Below, piece after piece: positions 1-8,353 of a DNA stretch of 64,000 nt. A model generated the notes under the pieces. That model was not told the DNA's origin and ran no database searches. It was given only the letters and a program-made list of their open reading frames with translations. A program made the position numbers and the translations under genes. Numbering within the stretch: position 1 is the first letter of the stretch; each line of letters begins with the position of its first letter. Source of the stretch: Pelosinus fermentans DSM 17108 (GTDB lineage: Bacteria > Bacillota > Negativicutes > DSM-13327); the NCBI RefSeq assembly GCF_000271485.2, contig NZ_AKVN02000001.1, positions 748,001-812,000 on the forward strand, given 5' to 3'.

Positions 1-227
1 CTGTCAATAAAAATGCGATTCCTTATGATCCGGCCAGTCCCTTTATTACAAGCGGCATTCGGATCGGCACAGCAGCACTTACGACTCGCGGCATGAAAGA
101 AGCTGATATGGAGATCGTAGCTGCTATTATTGCCATGGTGCTGAATCATCCGACTGATGATGCTGAAAAAGCAAAAGCAGTGAAGCTAATCAGCGAACTG
201 TGTAAGAAACATCCCCTGTACGCTTAA
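1..227 (+). CDS. glyA: Serine hydroxymethyltransferase, C-terminal fragment
   Basis: The first 227 bases hold the last 74 codons of an open frame (reading from base 3) that ends in TAA. The translation runs [13 protein letters not shown], then [16 protein letters not shown], and ends in KKHPLYA, which is the typical C-terminus of the PLP enzyme that interconverts serine and glycine and supplies one-carbon units. The PLP-lysine region lies outside the window. A strong terminator follows about 40 bases downstream, so this is the end of its transcript. In Bacillus glyA lies a short way upstream of the atp operon; here about 23 kb of other genes separate it from that backbone. Confidence 0.93.
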   Translation, partial: VNKNAIPYDPASPFITSGIRIGTAALTTRGMKEADMEIVAAIIAMVLNHPTDDAEKAKAVKLISELCKKHPLYA

Positions 228-264
228 GATGGACAAGCAATCCTGTATAAATAGATAGAATGTT

Positions 265-305
265 AAAAGTCGAGATTATATGAAAATATAATCTCGACTT
301 TTTAT
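265..305 (+). terminator. Rho-independent terminator after glyA
   Basis: A perfect 15-bp inverted repeat (AAGTCGAGATTATAT and its complement) with a tiny loop is followed directly by a T tract. It sits 40 bases past the glyA stop. Confidence 0.92.
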
Positions 306-311
306 GTAAGA

Positions 312-416
312 AAATTGAAACGCGAAGGCGCGAAGATGTGGGGCGCAGGTGGAATATGCCAAAATCCCCTTCGCGTCCTTGCTGCTCTTCGTGTCTTCGC
401 GTTTCAAAATGTTTTT
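312..416 (+). repeat. Interspersed palindromic repeat, family A, copy 1
   Basis: The left arm TTGAAACGCGAAGGCGCGAA and the right arm TCTTCGTGTCTTCGCGTTTC form an imperfect inverted repeat ending in AAAATGTTTT. Related copies occur at 20812, 25322 (right half only), 36306 and 48772, all in the same orientation. It lies just after the glyA terminator and does not code for protein. Confidence 0.8.
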
Positions 417-487
417 AGTTTTTCACCTAACTCCTGTATTTTTTTATAATTTGGTTTATGAATGAAAAAGACGTACCGGCACTTTTC

Positions 488-1354
488 TTATAAACGAGTT
501 TTAGCAATGGATTGACGAATCTTTTGCATATTGTGGGTAATCCGGTCGGGCTGCCTTAACATGGCTCCGACATAAAGCACGTCAATGATTGCCAAATGAA
601 TTAAACGTGAGGACATTGCCTCGGATCGATAATTAACTTCTTTCGCCATACCATTTAAAGTGATATGTGATATCTGGCTTAGGGGAGATCGGATGTGACT
701 TGTGATACCGATAATCGTTGCGCCATTTTCTTTTGCGATTTTTACAGACTCCAGAACGCTTTGATTAGAACCGGTGTGAGATATGGCCATTACGACATCG
801 CCAGGATGCAAGAGTGAGGCAGAAATTGCTTGCATATCCTGGTCGGCATAAGCTCTGACAGAAATGCCAAAACGTGAAAAGCGATGTTCCACATCGGCAG
901 CAATAGGTGCTGAACCTCCTGTGCCGTAGACTTCAATGCGGCGAGCGGCCAAGATTGCGGTGATTGCGTTTGATAAAGATTCTGCATGGATGATTTTTAA
1001 GGTGTCATGCAATGCCTCGTTGATGTTTTGAAAAACCTTGCTGGCGACTTCGTCAATAGGATCGTTTGCATTGACTTCGTTGTATATGGATTCAAAGGGT
1101 TCGTATAAGTCGCTTGCCAAGGCTATCTTAAGACTTTGAAAACCTGGAAATCCTAATTTGTTTTTGCAGAATCGTGAAATGGTAGCCTCGGCGCTCCCTG
1201 TAATTTCAGCCAGTTCGGTGATTGTCATATGAATGACTTCAGATGGATTGGAAATGATGTACTCTGCTAATTTTCGCTCTGTTTTAGTTAAGGATTGAAA
1301 CATATTATGGATGAGTGCTAAGCACACATTTGGTTTAGGCTCTCGTGTAGTCAT
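488..1354 (-). CDS. MurR/RpiR-family transcriptional regulator
   Basis: This 288-residue protein has the RpiR layout: an N-terminal helix-turn-helix (about residues 10-80, with SLTKTERKLAEYI and the recognition stretch ITELAEITGSAEATISRF) and a C-terminal SIS sugar-phosphate-binding domain (about 120-250, with EVYGTGGSAPIA and AISHTGSNQS). RpiR proteins sense phosphosugars and control sugar catabolism. The frame is open 40 codons further upstream, but ATG at 1354 was chosen because AAGGAG lies 7 bases before it and the family begins there. It diverges from the GntP-type permease across an AT-rich region with repeated TGAAAATAAT sites, so it probably controls the permease and following genes. 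Ligand unknown. Confidence 0.9.
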   Translation of the reverse strand: MTTREPKPNVCLALIHNMFQSLTKTERKLAEYIISNPSEVIHMTITELAEITGSAEATISRFCKNKLGFPGFQSLKIALASDLYEPFESIYNEVNANDPIDEVASKVFQNINEALHDTLKIIHAESLSNAITAILAARRIEVYGTGGSAPIAADVEHRFSRFGISVRAYADQDMQAISASLLHPGDVVMAISHTGSNQSVLESVKIAKENGATIIGITSHIRSPLSQISHITLNGMAKEVNYRSEAMSSRLIHLAIIDVLYVGAMLRQPDRITHNMQKIRQSIAKTRL

Positions 1355-2237
1355 ATTTTTCTCCTTGTGAACTCGTACTTTGTAGCTGAACATATTATAT
1401 TGAACAAGTTTTTTTCGAACCAGAAAACTCTCTTTGCAGCAAGGTTGCCTCGCGATTGTATAGATAAAAAACATACAGTAAATGTAAAGCCAACTGTTGA
1501 CAATGTAAGTATAACAAATGACGGGGAACTATAACAACAATTCTTTAATTGAAAATGAAAATAATATTAAAAAAGCATAGAAGATTGTGAAAAAAGTAAT
1601 GAGGCAGTGGAAATTGCGAAGAAATACAGAGAATACCAAGGATATTATAGTTATTCTCCATATTGTTGGAGCCAGAGTGGTTTATTTTCAAAGCCAATTG
1701 TTCTTGTGTTTTAAGAAATGAAAATAATTTCACAAAAGACAAATAAAATCAAAAAAAGATACATAAATATGAATAACAGCAGTTGAAAACAATAAATTGC
1801 TATTTTTTAAAAAAATGCTCTATGCTGAAAATATCAGGAAATAGCGCCTTGTTAATTAGATATGGTTAAGGGGTGCGATATGAGTAAATGCTGAAAAATT
1901 AAAATGAAAATAATTACGAATTGAATAAAAATATTGAAAATTACATTTAAAGTTATTGATTTTATTCTTTGCAAATTATATAATACATATGAAAATAATT
2001 TTGAAAAGATAATAATCAATGAAAATAATTTGCGAAAAATGATTTAAATAAACCTGATTATTGTTTTCGCAGATAGTCATAAGAATTGATCCTCGTTTTA
2101 AAAATGGAGTTAAACGAAATAGAAAGGCGGTGGGAAGGGGTTAAATAACAGAATTTTCTTTGTTTAGAAAACAAAGGATAAGGATTAGTCCCACGAAGGG
2201 AACAATGCTTAGTAGGATAAAAAGAGGAGGAATATTA
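1355..2237. promoter_or_regulatory. Divergent AT-rich control region with repeated TGAAAATAAT boxes
   Basis: This 880-base gap between regulator and permease holds no convincing gene. TGAAAATAAT occurs on the + strand at 1556, 1719, 1905, 1990 and 2020, and TTATTTTCA (its reverse) at 1682-1690. The 1719 copy is a full inverted repeat, TGAAA-ATAA-TTTCA; the 1990 copy (TGAAAATAATTTTGA) is nearly so. Spaced TGAAA/TTTCA half-sites are the kind of palindrome RpiR-type regulators bind. The site count and placement are seen; binding by the adjacent regulator is inferred. No clear -35/-10 pair was picked out for the permease. Confidence 0.65.
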
Positions 2238-3572
2238 ATGTTAATCGGAGTTGCTATTGCGGCTGTTCTTTTGCTCTTGGTTATGATTACTTATTTTAAA
2301 ATTAATCCTTTTGTAACCTTAATGATTGTGTCGGTATTCTTGGGAGTGGCAGCGGGGATGCCCTTTGATAAAGTCCTTGCCTCCATTCAAGCGGGTTTAG
2401 GCAATACCCTTGGTTTTATTGCAATTGTTTTAGGACTTGGCACCATGTTAGGAAAAATGTTAGAAGAATCTGGTGGAGCAGAGAGAATTGCCAAAACCTT
2501 AATTAATTTGTTTGGATTGAAAAAAGTTCACTGGGCAATGATGATTGTTGCCTTTATTGTTGGAATTCCTGTTTTCTTCCAAGTGGGTGTTGTACTTTTA
2601 ATTCCTCTCGTGTTTACGATTGCAAAGGAAACAGGAATTTCTTTGCTGAAAGTTGGTCTTCCGCTCGTTGCGGGGTTATCCATTGTGCATGGTTTGGTTC
2701 CCCCTCACCCTGCAGCAATGGCAGCTGTAGATATATTTAAGGCAGATGTAGGTAAAACGATTTTATATAGCCTTATTGTTGGTTTGCCTGCAGCAGCTCT
2801 TGCCGGGCCTTTATTTGCCAGTTTTATTTCAAAACGTATGCGAGTGGTTGGGGTACCTGAAGGTTTTGCTGACCAGATTAAAGCAGGACGGGAAGACCAT
2901 GAAATGCCGGGATTCGGCATTACCGTTTTCACGATATTACTGCCAGTTATATTAATGCTATTTGCCACAATTGCTGATTTAACAATGGATCGTACGTCTC
3001 AGATGTTTGCGATTTTGAAATTCATCGGCAGCCCGTTTATGGCACTCTTAATTGCATTATTGTTTGCTTTTTATAGCTTTGGTTTTAGTCGTAATTTTAA
3101 CTTGACGCAAATTGGTAAGTTCTGCGATCAATCGCTGCCAGCTATGGCCAGCATTTTAATGGTCATCGGCGGCGGCGGTGCGTTTAATAAGGTATTATTA
3201 GATAGTGGTATTGGTAATGAAATCGCTAAGATGGCTTCCACGATGGGGTTAAGCCCGATTATGTTAGCTTGGACGATTGCAGCTATGATTCGTGTCGCTA
3301 CAGGTTCTTCTACGGTTTCGATGATGACTGCAGCTGGTATCGTAGCACCTCTTGTTGCAAATACGGCAGGTGTTTCTAAAGAGATCATCGTGCTGGCTGT
3401 GGGATCAGGAGCACTGGTTCTTTCTCATGTGAATGATGCCGGATTTTGGATTGTAAAGGAATACTTCGGTATGACGGTTACTGAAACATTAAAAACGTGG
3501 ACCGTTCTGGAGACGATTCTTTCTGTATCTTCATTGGTATTTATATTGCTTCTATCTAAGGTAGTCTCATAG
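2238..3572 (+). CDS. GntP-family gluconate/sugar-acid permease
   Basis: A 444-residue polytopic membrane protein of usual GntP length. It matches the family in the MITYFKINPFVTLMIVSVF region near the N-terminus, the GLGTMLGKMLEESGGAERIA segment, LSIVHGLVPPHPAA in the middle, and LSHVNDAGFW near the C-terminus. GntP proteins import gluconate, ketogluconate, idonate and similar acids with protons. An upstream TTG would extend it by 26 residues, but ATG at 2238 has AGAGGAGG 7 bases upstream. It heads the operon-like run of dehydrogenase and kinase genes. The exact substrate cannot be read from the sequence. Confidence 0.92.
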   Translation: MLIGVAIAAVLLLLVMITYFKINPFVTLMIVSVFLGVAAGMPFDKVLASIQAGLGNTLGFIAIVLGLGTMLGKMLEESGGAERIAKTLINLFGLKKVHWAMMIVAFIVGIPVFFQVGVVLLIPLVFTIAKETGISLLKVGLPLVAGLSIVHGLVPPHPAAMAAVDIFKADVGKTILYSLIVGLPAAALAGPLFASFISKRMRVVGVPEGFADQIKAGREDHEMPGFGITVFTILLPVILMLFATIADLTMDRTSQMFAILKFIGSPFMALLIALLFAFYSFGFSRNFNLTQIGKFCDQSLPAMASILMVIGGGGAFNKVLLDSGIGNEIAKMASTMGLSPIMLAWTIAAMIRVATGSSTVSMMTAAGIVAPLVANTAGVSKEIIVLAVGSGALVLSHVNDAGFWIVKEYFGMTVTETLKTWTVLETILSVSSLVFILLLSKVVS

Positions 3573-3587
3573 AACATAAAGATGCAT

Positions 3588-3624
3588 GGACGTCCAGGTG
3601 TACATTAACTACAGCTGGACGTCC
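3588..3624 (+). repeat. Strong hairpin downstream of the permease
   Basis: GGACGTCCAGGTGTA and TACAGCTGGACGTCC can pair over 15 bp with one mismatch around a 7-base loop. No T tract follows, so it is not a classical terminator. It may stabilise the 3' end of the permease message, mark partial termination, or be an operator. GGACGTCC is itself palindromic and is present in both arms. Confidence 0.6.
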
Positions 3625-3753
3625 AACTATGGTGGAGAGATCGAATCATAAGTTTCAAATAGATTCAATTACTAAAAAAATGCTCATAAAGAGTAATTTC
3701 GGTTCGGCTTTGTCAACTGTTGATTATTCTTATAAGACAAAGGAGGAAGTAGT

Positions 3754-4848
3754 ATGAAAGCAGCGATATATCAAGGCATTGGAAAAATGACAGTTGAGGA
3801 GATTGAAACACCTCAGGTTCAGCCTGGAACGGTTTTGATTAAAGTAAAGGCTTGTGCAATTTGCGGCGGGGATTTAAGAACCTTTCGTCATGGTCATGCG
3901 GCGATTAAACCGCCGATTGTTTTAGGGCACGAAATTGCAGGAGAAATTGTAGAGGTAGCATCGGATGTTACTGCGTATTCAGTAGGTGAACGTGTCATCG
4001 TTGCACCGGGTATTGGGTGCGGAACGTGCTCCTACTGCTCATCCGGCTGGCAGAATATGTGTTACACCCGTAAGACCATAGCCCATCATTATAATGGTGG
4101 CTTTGCTGAATATGTGCTTGTTCCGGCAGGCGGCGTGCGGGTAGGTAATATCAATCGCATTCCCGATGAGGTTACCTATTTGGAGGCATCTCTTGCTGAA
4201 CCGCTAGCTTGCGTATTGAATGCACAAGAAGTAATGAATATTGGTTTGGGTGATTCAGTGGCGGTGATCGGTGCAGGGCCAATCGGCATTATGCATGCTG
4301 AGGCAGCCAGAGCAAGAGGAGCAGGCAAGATCTTTTTAATTAACCGGAGTCCCAGACGTTTGGAAGAAGCAAAGTCATTTGGCTTTGATGGATATATTGA
4401 CCTGAGTTCCCAGGATGGGGCGAAGGCTGTGATGGAGCTGACAGGTGGCTTGGGAGCGAATGTAGTGATCGTTACAGCGGGTACACCGGAAGCTCAAGTT
4501 TTAGGTATTAATATGGCTAGCAAAATGGGCAAAGTTTGTCTGTTTGCAGGATTGCCTAAAGATCAGCCTACGATTACAATCGATGCCAATTATGTACATT
4601 ATCGGCAAATTGCTATTTATGGTGCATTTTCATCAGCGCCTCGGCATAATGCATTAGCCTTGGAGCTGATTCGTAATGGTAAGGTATCAGCTAAGAAAAT
4701 TTTGACTCATTTAGTGACATTGGATGAGATCTGCCAAGGGATGGATCTGGTTACTAATCGGGCAGGGCTGCGTGTGTCGGTAGCTCCATTCCTGGATGAG
4801 CTAAAAGATGAAATCAGCGAACATTCGGAGATCATCGTTATAAAATAA
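3754..4848 (+). CDS. Zinc-dependent medium-chain alcohol/polyol dehydrogenase
   Basis: This 364-residue MDR enzyme has the catalytic zinc site (Cys37 in AICGGD, His59-Glu60 in LGHE, Glu149 in LAEPLACV) and the structural zinc loop (Cys89, Cys92, Cys95, Cys103). The Rossmann motif VIGAGPIGIMHAEAARARGA is at about 171-190. Relatives oxidise sorbitol, threonine, idonate or other polyols and sugar acids with NAD(P). ATG 3754 has AAGGAGG 8 bases upstream. With a GntP permease, kinases and 2-hydroxyacid dehydrogenases nearby, an L-idonate 5-dehydrogenase-like role is plausible but is inference. A polyol substrate is the main alternative. Confidence 0.88.
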   Translation: MKAAIYQGIGKMTVEEIETPQVQPGTVLIKVKACAICGGDLRTFRHGHAAIKPPIVLGHEIAGEIVEVASDVTAYSVGERVIVAPGIGCGTCSYCSSGWQNMCYTRKTIAHHYNGGFAEYVLVPAGGVRVGNINRIPDEVTYLEASLAEPLACVLNAQEVMNIGLGDSVAVIGAGPIGIMHAEAARARGAGKIFLINRSPRRLEEAKSFGFDGYIDLSSQDGAKAVMELTGGLGANVVIVTAGTPEAQVLGINMASKMGKVCLFAGLPKDQPTITIDANYVHYRQIAIYGAFSSAPRHNALALELIRNGKVSAKKILTHLVTLDEICQGMDLVTNRAGLRVSVAPFLDELKDEISEHSEIIVIK

Positions 4849-4960
4849 TCGTATATAGCGTGTTAAAGAAACTTGGATAGAGTCTTTTTTGTTCTTGCGG
4901 TTTCCATGTAACATTTACTTCGACCTATGTACAAATGAATAGAAGCAGGAGGGGAAGGAA

Positions 4961-6478
4961 TTGGCTTGTTTAATCGGCATAGACATAGGAACTACGAATT
5001 GTAAAGCTGCAGCCTATACAGAAGATGGTATGTTTAAAGCAGTAGCTAGTCGTCCAACTGTGACTCATTATTTAGAAAATAATTGGGCTGAATTTGATCC
5101 CGGACAAATTTGGGATGCGGTACAGGATATATTGCGAGATATTACCCGTCAATTGGGGGGAGAAAAGATTGACGGCATCGCAGTGGCTAGCATGGGGGCT
5201 GCTGGTGTTCTGCTTAATGAGAACGATGAATGGATCCATCGTTCAATTGCTTGGTTTGATACCCGGACGGAAGGAATTGCTGCCGAGTGGCGCGAGGACT
5301 TTGGCAGTGAAGAAGTATTCAGCATTAGTGGTTTTGTACCGAATCCCATGGCGGGTATTACAAAAGTGCAATGGATTCGAAAGCAAAAGCCTGAATTGTT
5401 TAAAGGTGTGAAGCGATGGGTTTCCATGCAGGATTACATCGTGTACCGGCTTACTGGCGAGGCGGTAGTCGATTTATCCGTAGCTTGCCGGACGATGGCA
5501 GTTGATCTAAAGGAGCGCTGCTGGTCCGATAAGATTCTGGATCATGCACAGATTCCGCGGGAAATATGTTCGACCATAAAACGATCGGGAGAATTGGCAG
5601 GAACTGTCACGAGCCATTCAGCTGGTTTAACCGGTGTTGAGGCGGGAACTCCTGTTTTTGCTGGTGGGATGGACTATGTTTGTGGTGCCTTTGCTTGTGG
5701 TTTGACGCAAAGCGGTCAAGTACTAAGTGCCATAGGGACGAGTGAGCAGATTCTTATGGTTGTTGATGAGCCAGCCAATGATGTAAAGCATATTGATACC
5801 AATTTTACTTGTGTAAATTATGTTGTAGATGACAAGTATTATATCGCAGGACAAGTGATTTCATCAGGTGTAATTTTAGATTGGTTTCGCACTGAAATGA
5901 CCAAGGAGGATTTGACTACCTTGCTTGATGAGGCAGAAAAGTCGCCATTGGGAGCAAAGGGAGCGATATTGTTGCCTCATTTTCGCGGGAAATATGCACC
6001 TGGAGCTGATCCCTTATCCAAGGGAGCACTCATCGGATTGACTACTTCTCATACAAGAGGCGATTTGGCAAGAGCGATCATAGAAGGACTCTGCTATGAA
6101 TCTACAACGATTATAGAAGGAATACAAAAGATAGTAGATTATGAGATTGAGACTGTGAATGTAGTAGGGGGAGCAACAAAGTCACCTTTTTGGATGCAGA
6201 TCAAAGCAGATATCTTAGGGAAGCCTGTCGTTTGTTTAAATGTGCCTGAGGCTGTTACACTTGGTGCAGCGATGTTGGCCGGACTTGGTGCCGGGATATA
6301 CAAAGATCCTGAAGATGCTGTACGACAGACAAGGCGTGATGATACGGTTTATCTTCCAGACCCAGTGAGGCATGAAGCATATCGTACCATGTTTGAAAAT
6401 GTATATCAGAATGTTTATCCTGCGCTTCAAGGGATACATCACAAAATCGATGCTCTAATTAAGAAGGAGGAGAAATAA
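4961..6478 (+). CDS. FGGY-family carbohydrate kinase
   Basis: A 505-residue kinase with the ATPase-fold phosphate motif IDIGTTNCKAAAY at residues 8-20, a central GGMDYVCGAFACG segment holding the likely catalytic Asp, an IGTSEQI phosphate-2 motif, and a C-terminal VVGGATKSPFWMQI adenosine motif. Length and motifs fit the fuculokinase/xylulokinase branch. It starts at TTG 4961 with AGGAGGGG about 8 bases upstream; no better start is present. Its stop (6476-6478) abuts the next ATG at 6479, implying one transcript and coupled translation. It probably phosphorylates the sugar or keto-acid made by the upstream dehydrogenase. Substrate unassigned. Confidence 0.9.
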   Translation: MACLIGIDIGTTNCKAAAYTEDGMFKAVASRPTVTHYLENNWAEFDPGQIWDAVQDILRDITRQLGGEKIDGIAVASMGAAGVLLNENDEWIHRSIAWFDTRTEGIAAEWREDFGSEEVFSISGFVPNPMAGITKVQWIRKQKPELFKGVKRWVSMQDYIVYRLTGEAVVDLSVACRTMAVDLKERCWSDKILDHAQIPREICSTIKRSGELAGTVTSHSAGLTGVEAGTPVFAGGMDYVCGAFACGLTQSGQVLSAIGTSEQILMVVDEPANDVKHIDTNFTCVNYVVDDKYYIAGQVISSGVILDWFRTEMTKEDLTTLLDEAEKSPLGAKGAILLPHFRGKYAPGADPLSKGALIGLTTSHTRGDLARAIIEGLCYESTTIIEGIQKIVDYEIETVNVVGGATKSPFWMQIKADILGKPVVCLNVPEAVTLGAAMLAGLGAGIYKDPEDAVRQTRRDDTVYLPDPVRHEAYRTMFENVYQNVYPALQGIHHKIDALIKKEEK

Positions 6479-7510
6479 ATGAAATTTTTAGTGGTAGGAG
6501 ATCCAATGCTGACAGCAGATACGCTGGCAAAAGCAGTACGTGATGTCTTCGGCGATGAAGCGATTGTAAAAGGGGTAGATTGGAAACCAGAAAGTGAGGA
6601 AGAATTTTGGTTCTTACGCAGTCAAGTTGAAAAATTTGGTCCTAGTGCCGGAAAACCTCCAGCGGAATTGATTGAAGCAGGCAAAGATGCCGATGTGATT
6701 ATTACTCATCATACCCCGTTGAATAAAGAGCTGATTGAGCAAAGCAGTGCATCTTATGTTGGAGTATGTCGTGCTGGCACCGAAAATGCAGATGTTAATG
6801 CTGCAACAGCAAAAGGCACTAAAGTAATGAAAACCATGGGGCGGAATGCAGAGGCTGTATCCGATTTTACAATTGCACTGCTGCTGGCGGAGCTGCGTAA
6901 TTTGGCAAGAGGTCATGCTGCATTGATGCAGGGAGACTGGAAAAAGAAATATGCTAATTCTGGATTTATGGGTGATGTGCGTGAAAAAACGATCGGTTTA
7001 GTAGGCTTGGGCTATATTGGGCGTCTGGTTGCCCACAAATTGGCAAACTTTAATGTTCGCGTTCTGGCATATGATCCATATATCAAGGCGGAAGCGGTGC
7101 AAGGATCGGGAGTGGAATTAGTTTCCCTGGAAGAACTATGCAGGCAATCTGATTTCATTAGTATTCATGCCAGACTTAGTAAAGATACGGCAGGTCTGAT
7201 TGGCAAAGAAGCGCTTTCATGGATGAAGCCAACGGCGTATTTGATTAATACTGCACGAGCAGGTTTGATTGATGAGGAGGCATTAGTAGAAACCTTGAAA
7301 AATAAGCAAATTGGCGGAGCGGCTCTGGATGTTTTTTGGACAGAACCAATCGCAAAAGAACATCCTCTGTTAACCATGGACAATGTTACTCTGACTCCTC
7401 ATTTGGCTGGTGCGACAAATGACACATTTGCTCAAACACCCTATTTATTATTGCGTGAATTGAAACGTGTTTTAGATAACAAAGAAACTTCCAGTTGGAT
7501 TGTTAATTAA
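6479..7510 (+). CDS. D-isomer-specific 2-hydroxyacid dehydrogenase (PGDH-like)
   Basis: A 343-residue NAD(P)-dependent enzyme. The nucleotide-binding segment GLVGLGYIGRLVAHKLA is followed by an acidic DPY. The catalytic triad is present: Arg in INTARAGLIDEEAL, Glu in VFWTEP and His in LTPHLAG. The family interconverts 2-hydroxy- and 2-keto-acids (glycerate, 2-ketogluconate, phosphoglycerate). It starts directly after the kinase stop, with AAGGAGGAG just upstream. An ACT domain of biosynthetic SerA is absent, so a catabolic role such as 2-ketoaldonate reduction or oxidation of a phosphorylated acid is more likely. Substrate not determined. Confidence 0.88.
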   Translation: MKFLVVGDPMLTADTLAKAVRDVFGDEAIVKGVDWKPESEEEFWFLRSQVEKFGPSAGKPPAELIEAGKDADVIITHHTPLNKELIEQSSASYVGVCRAGTENADVNAATAKGTKVMKTMGRNAEAVSDFTIALLLAELRNLARGHAALMQGDWKKKYANSGFMGDVREKTIGLVGLGYIGRLVAHKLANFNVRVLAYDPYIKAEAVQGSGVELVSLEELCRQSDFISIHARLSKDTAGLIGKEALSWMKPTAYLINTARAGLIDEEALVETLKNKQIGGAALDVFWTEPIAKEHPLLTMDNVTLTPHLAGATNDTFAQTPYLLLRELKRVLDNKETSSWIVN

Positions 7511-7529
7511 TTTGTAGAGAGGTAGCTTT

Positions 7530-8342
7530 ATGATGTATCCTCCTGTTCGACTGATTGCTCTTGATTTGGATGGAACGTTATTAGATGAAGAGAAAAAGAT
7601 TCCCGATCAGGCTGTACAAATGATTGCCAAGGCCAAGGAGAAAGGAATCATTGTTACGCTGGTATCGGCAAGACCTTTTTGTTCTATACTGCCTTATGCC
7701 CGCCAATTACAGTTAGATGCACCGCTGATTTCTTTGAGTGGTTCCTATGTGACAGATGAAAGAGAAGAAAGAATATGGCTGAAAAAACCAATGAATTTGC
7801 TGAAGTTTAGAGAAATGATTCGCATTTTTGAAGAAGATAATTACTATGTCAAAGTGTATTTAGAGAATCAGCTTATTGTTCAGGAAGCCATCAAAGAAAC
7901 GGTCAACTATTCTCGAATCTTTGGGGTGCCTTATACTGCCCTGGGACCAAAGAAATTAAGAACATTGGATAAGGCGCCTTTGCGCATTGCATTATTTGAT
8001 GATTCTGTACGGATTCAAAATGCGCAGCAAATTTTAAAAAGGTGGTCAGATGATTTTGCTGTCATTCGGGATACCGATCATGGTTTAGAAATTGTAGAAC
8101 CGACTGTCAGCAAAGGAGCCGCTTTAAAAACAATTTGTTGGGATTTGGGAATTCCTATGGAAAATGTGATGGCAGTTGGAAATGAAGGCAGCGATATTTC
8201 TATGATTCGAGAAGCGGGTATTGGAATCGCTATGGGCAATGCCTGCGAGGAACTAAAGCAGTGTGCTGATGATGTAACAAAAACAAATGAAGAATGTGGT
8301 GTTGGGTATGCAATACAAAAATTTGTTTTTAAAGATAAGTGA
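7530..8342 (+). CDS. HAD-superfamily Cof-type phosphatase with altered motif IV
   Basis: This 270-residue protein has the Cof-type IIB HAD pattern: motif I ALDLDGTLLD near residues 10-19, a Ser motif VSARPF, the conserved Lys in EPTVSKGAAL, and motif IV near residue 215. Such enzymes dephosphorylate sugar phosphates or FMN. Motif IV reads VGNEGSDISM where the family usually has GDxxND, so the first magnesium-binding Asp is Asn. It lies between the two kinase/dehydrogenase pairs with a 19-base gap upstream and overlaps the next gene's upstream region, so it belongs to the operon. It may remove stalled sugar phosphates. Activity should not be assumed. Confidence 0.85.
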   Translation: MMYPPVRLIALDLDGTLLDEEKKIPDQAVQMIAKAKEKGIIVTLVSARPFCSILPYARQLQLDAPLISLSGSYVTDEREERIWLKKPMNLLKFREMIRIFEEDNYYVKVYLENQLIVQEAIKETVNYSRIFGVPYTALGPKKLRTLDKAPLRIALFDDSVRIQNAQQILKRWSDDFAVIRDTDHGLEIVEPTVSKGAALKTICWDLGIPMENVMAVGNEGSDISMIREAGIGIAMGNACEELKQCADDVTKTNEECGVGYAIQKFVFKDK

Positions 8343-8353
8343 GGATGATGAAG

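Noticed and set aside
1545-1742. Minus-strand frame in the divergent control region
   Set aside because: It is AT-rich, has no ribosome-binding site and lies across the operator-like boxes.
2160-2237. Longer GntP start at TTG 2160
   Set aside because: The extension is basic and not conserved-looking, and ATG 2238 has a near-perfect Shine-Dalgarno.
3588-3624. Rho-independent terminator after the permease
   Set aside because: The stem is strong but no T tract follows, so it is listed only as a hairpin.
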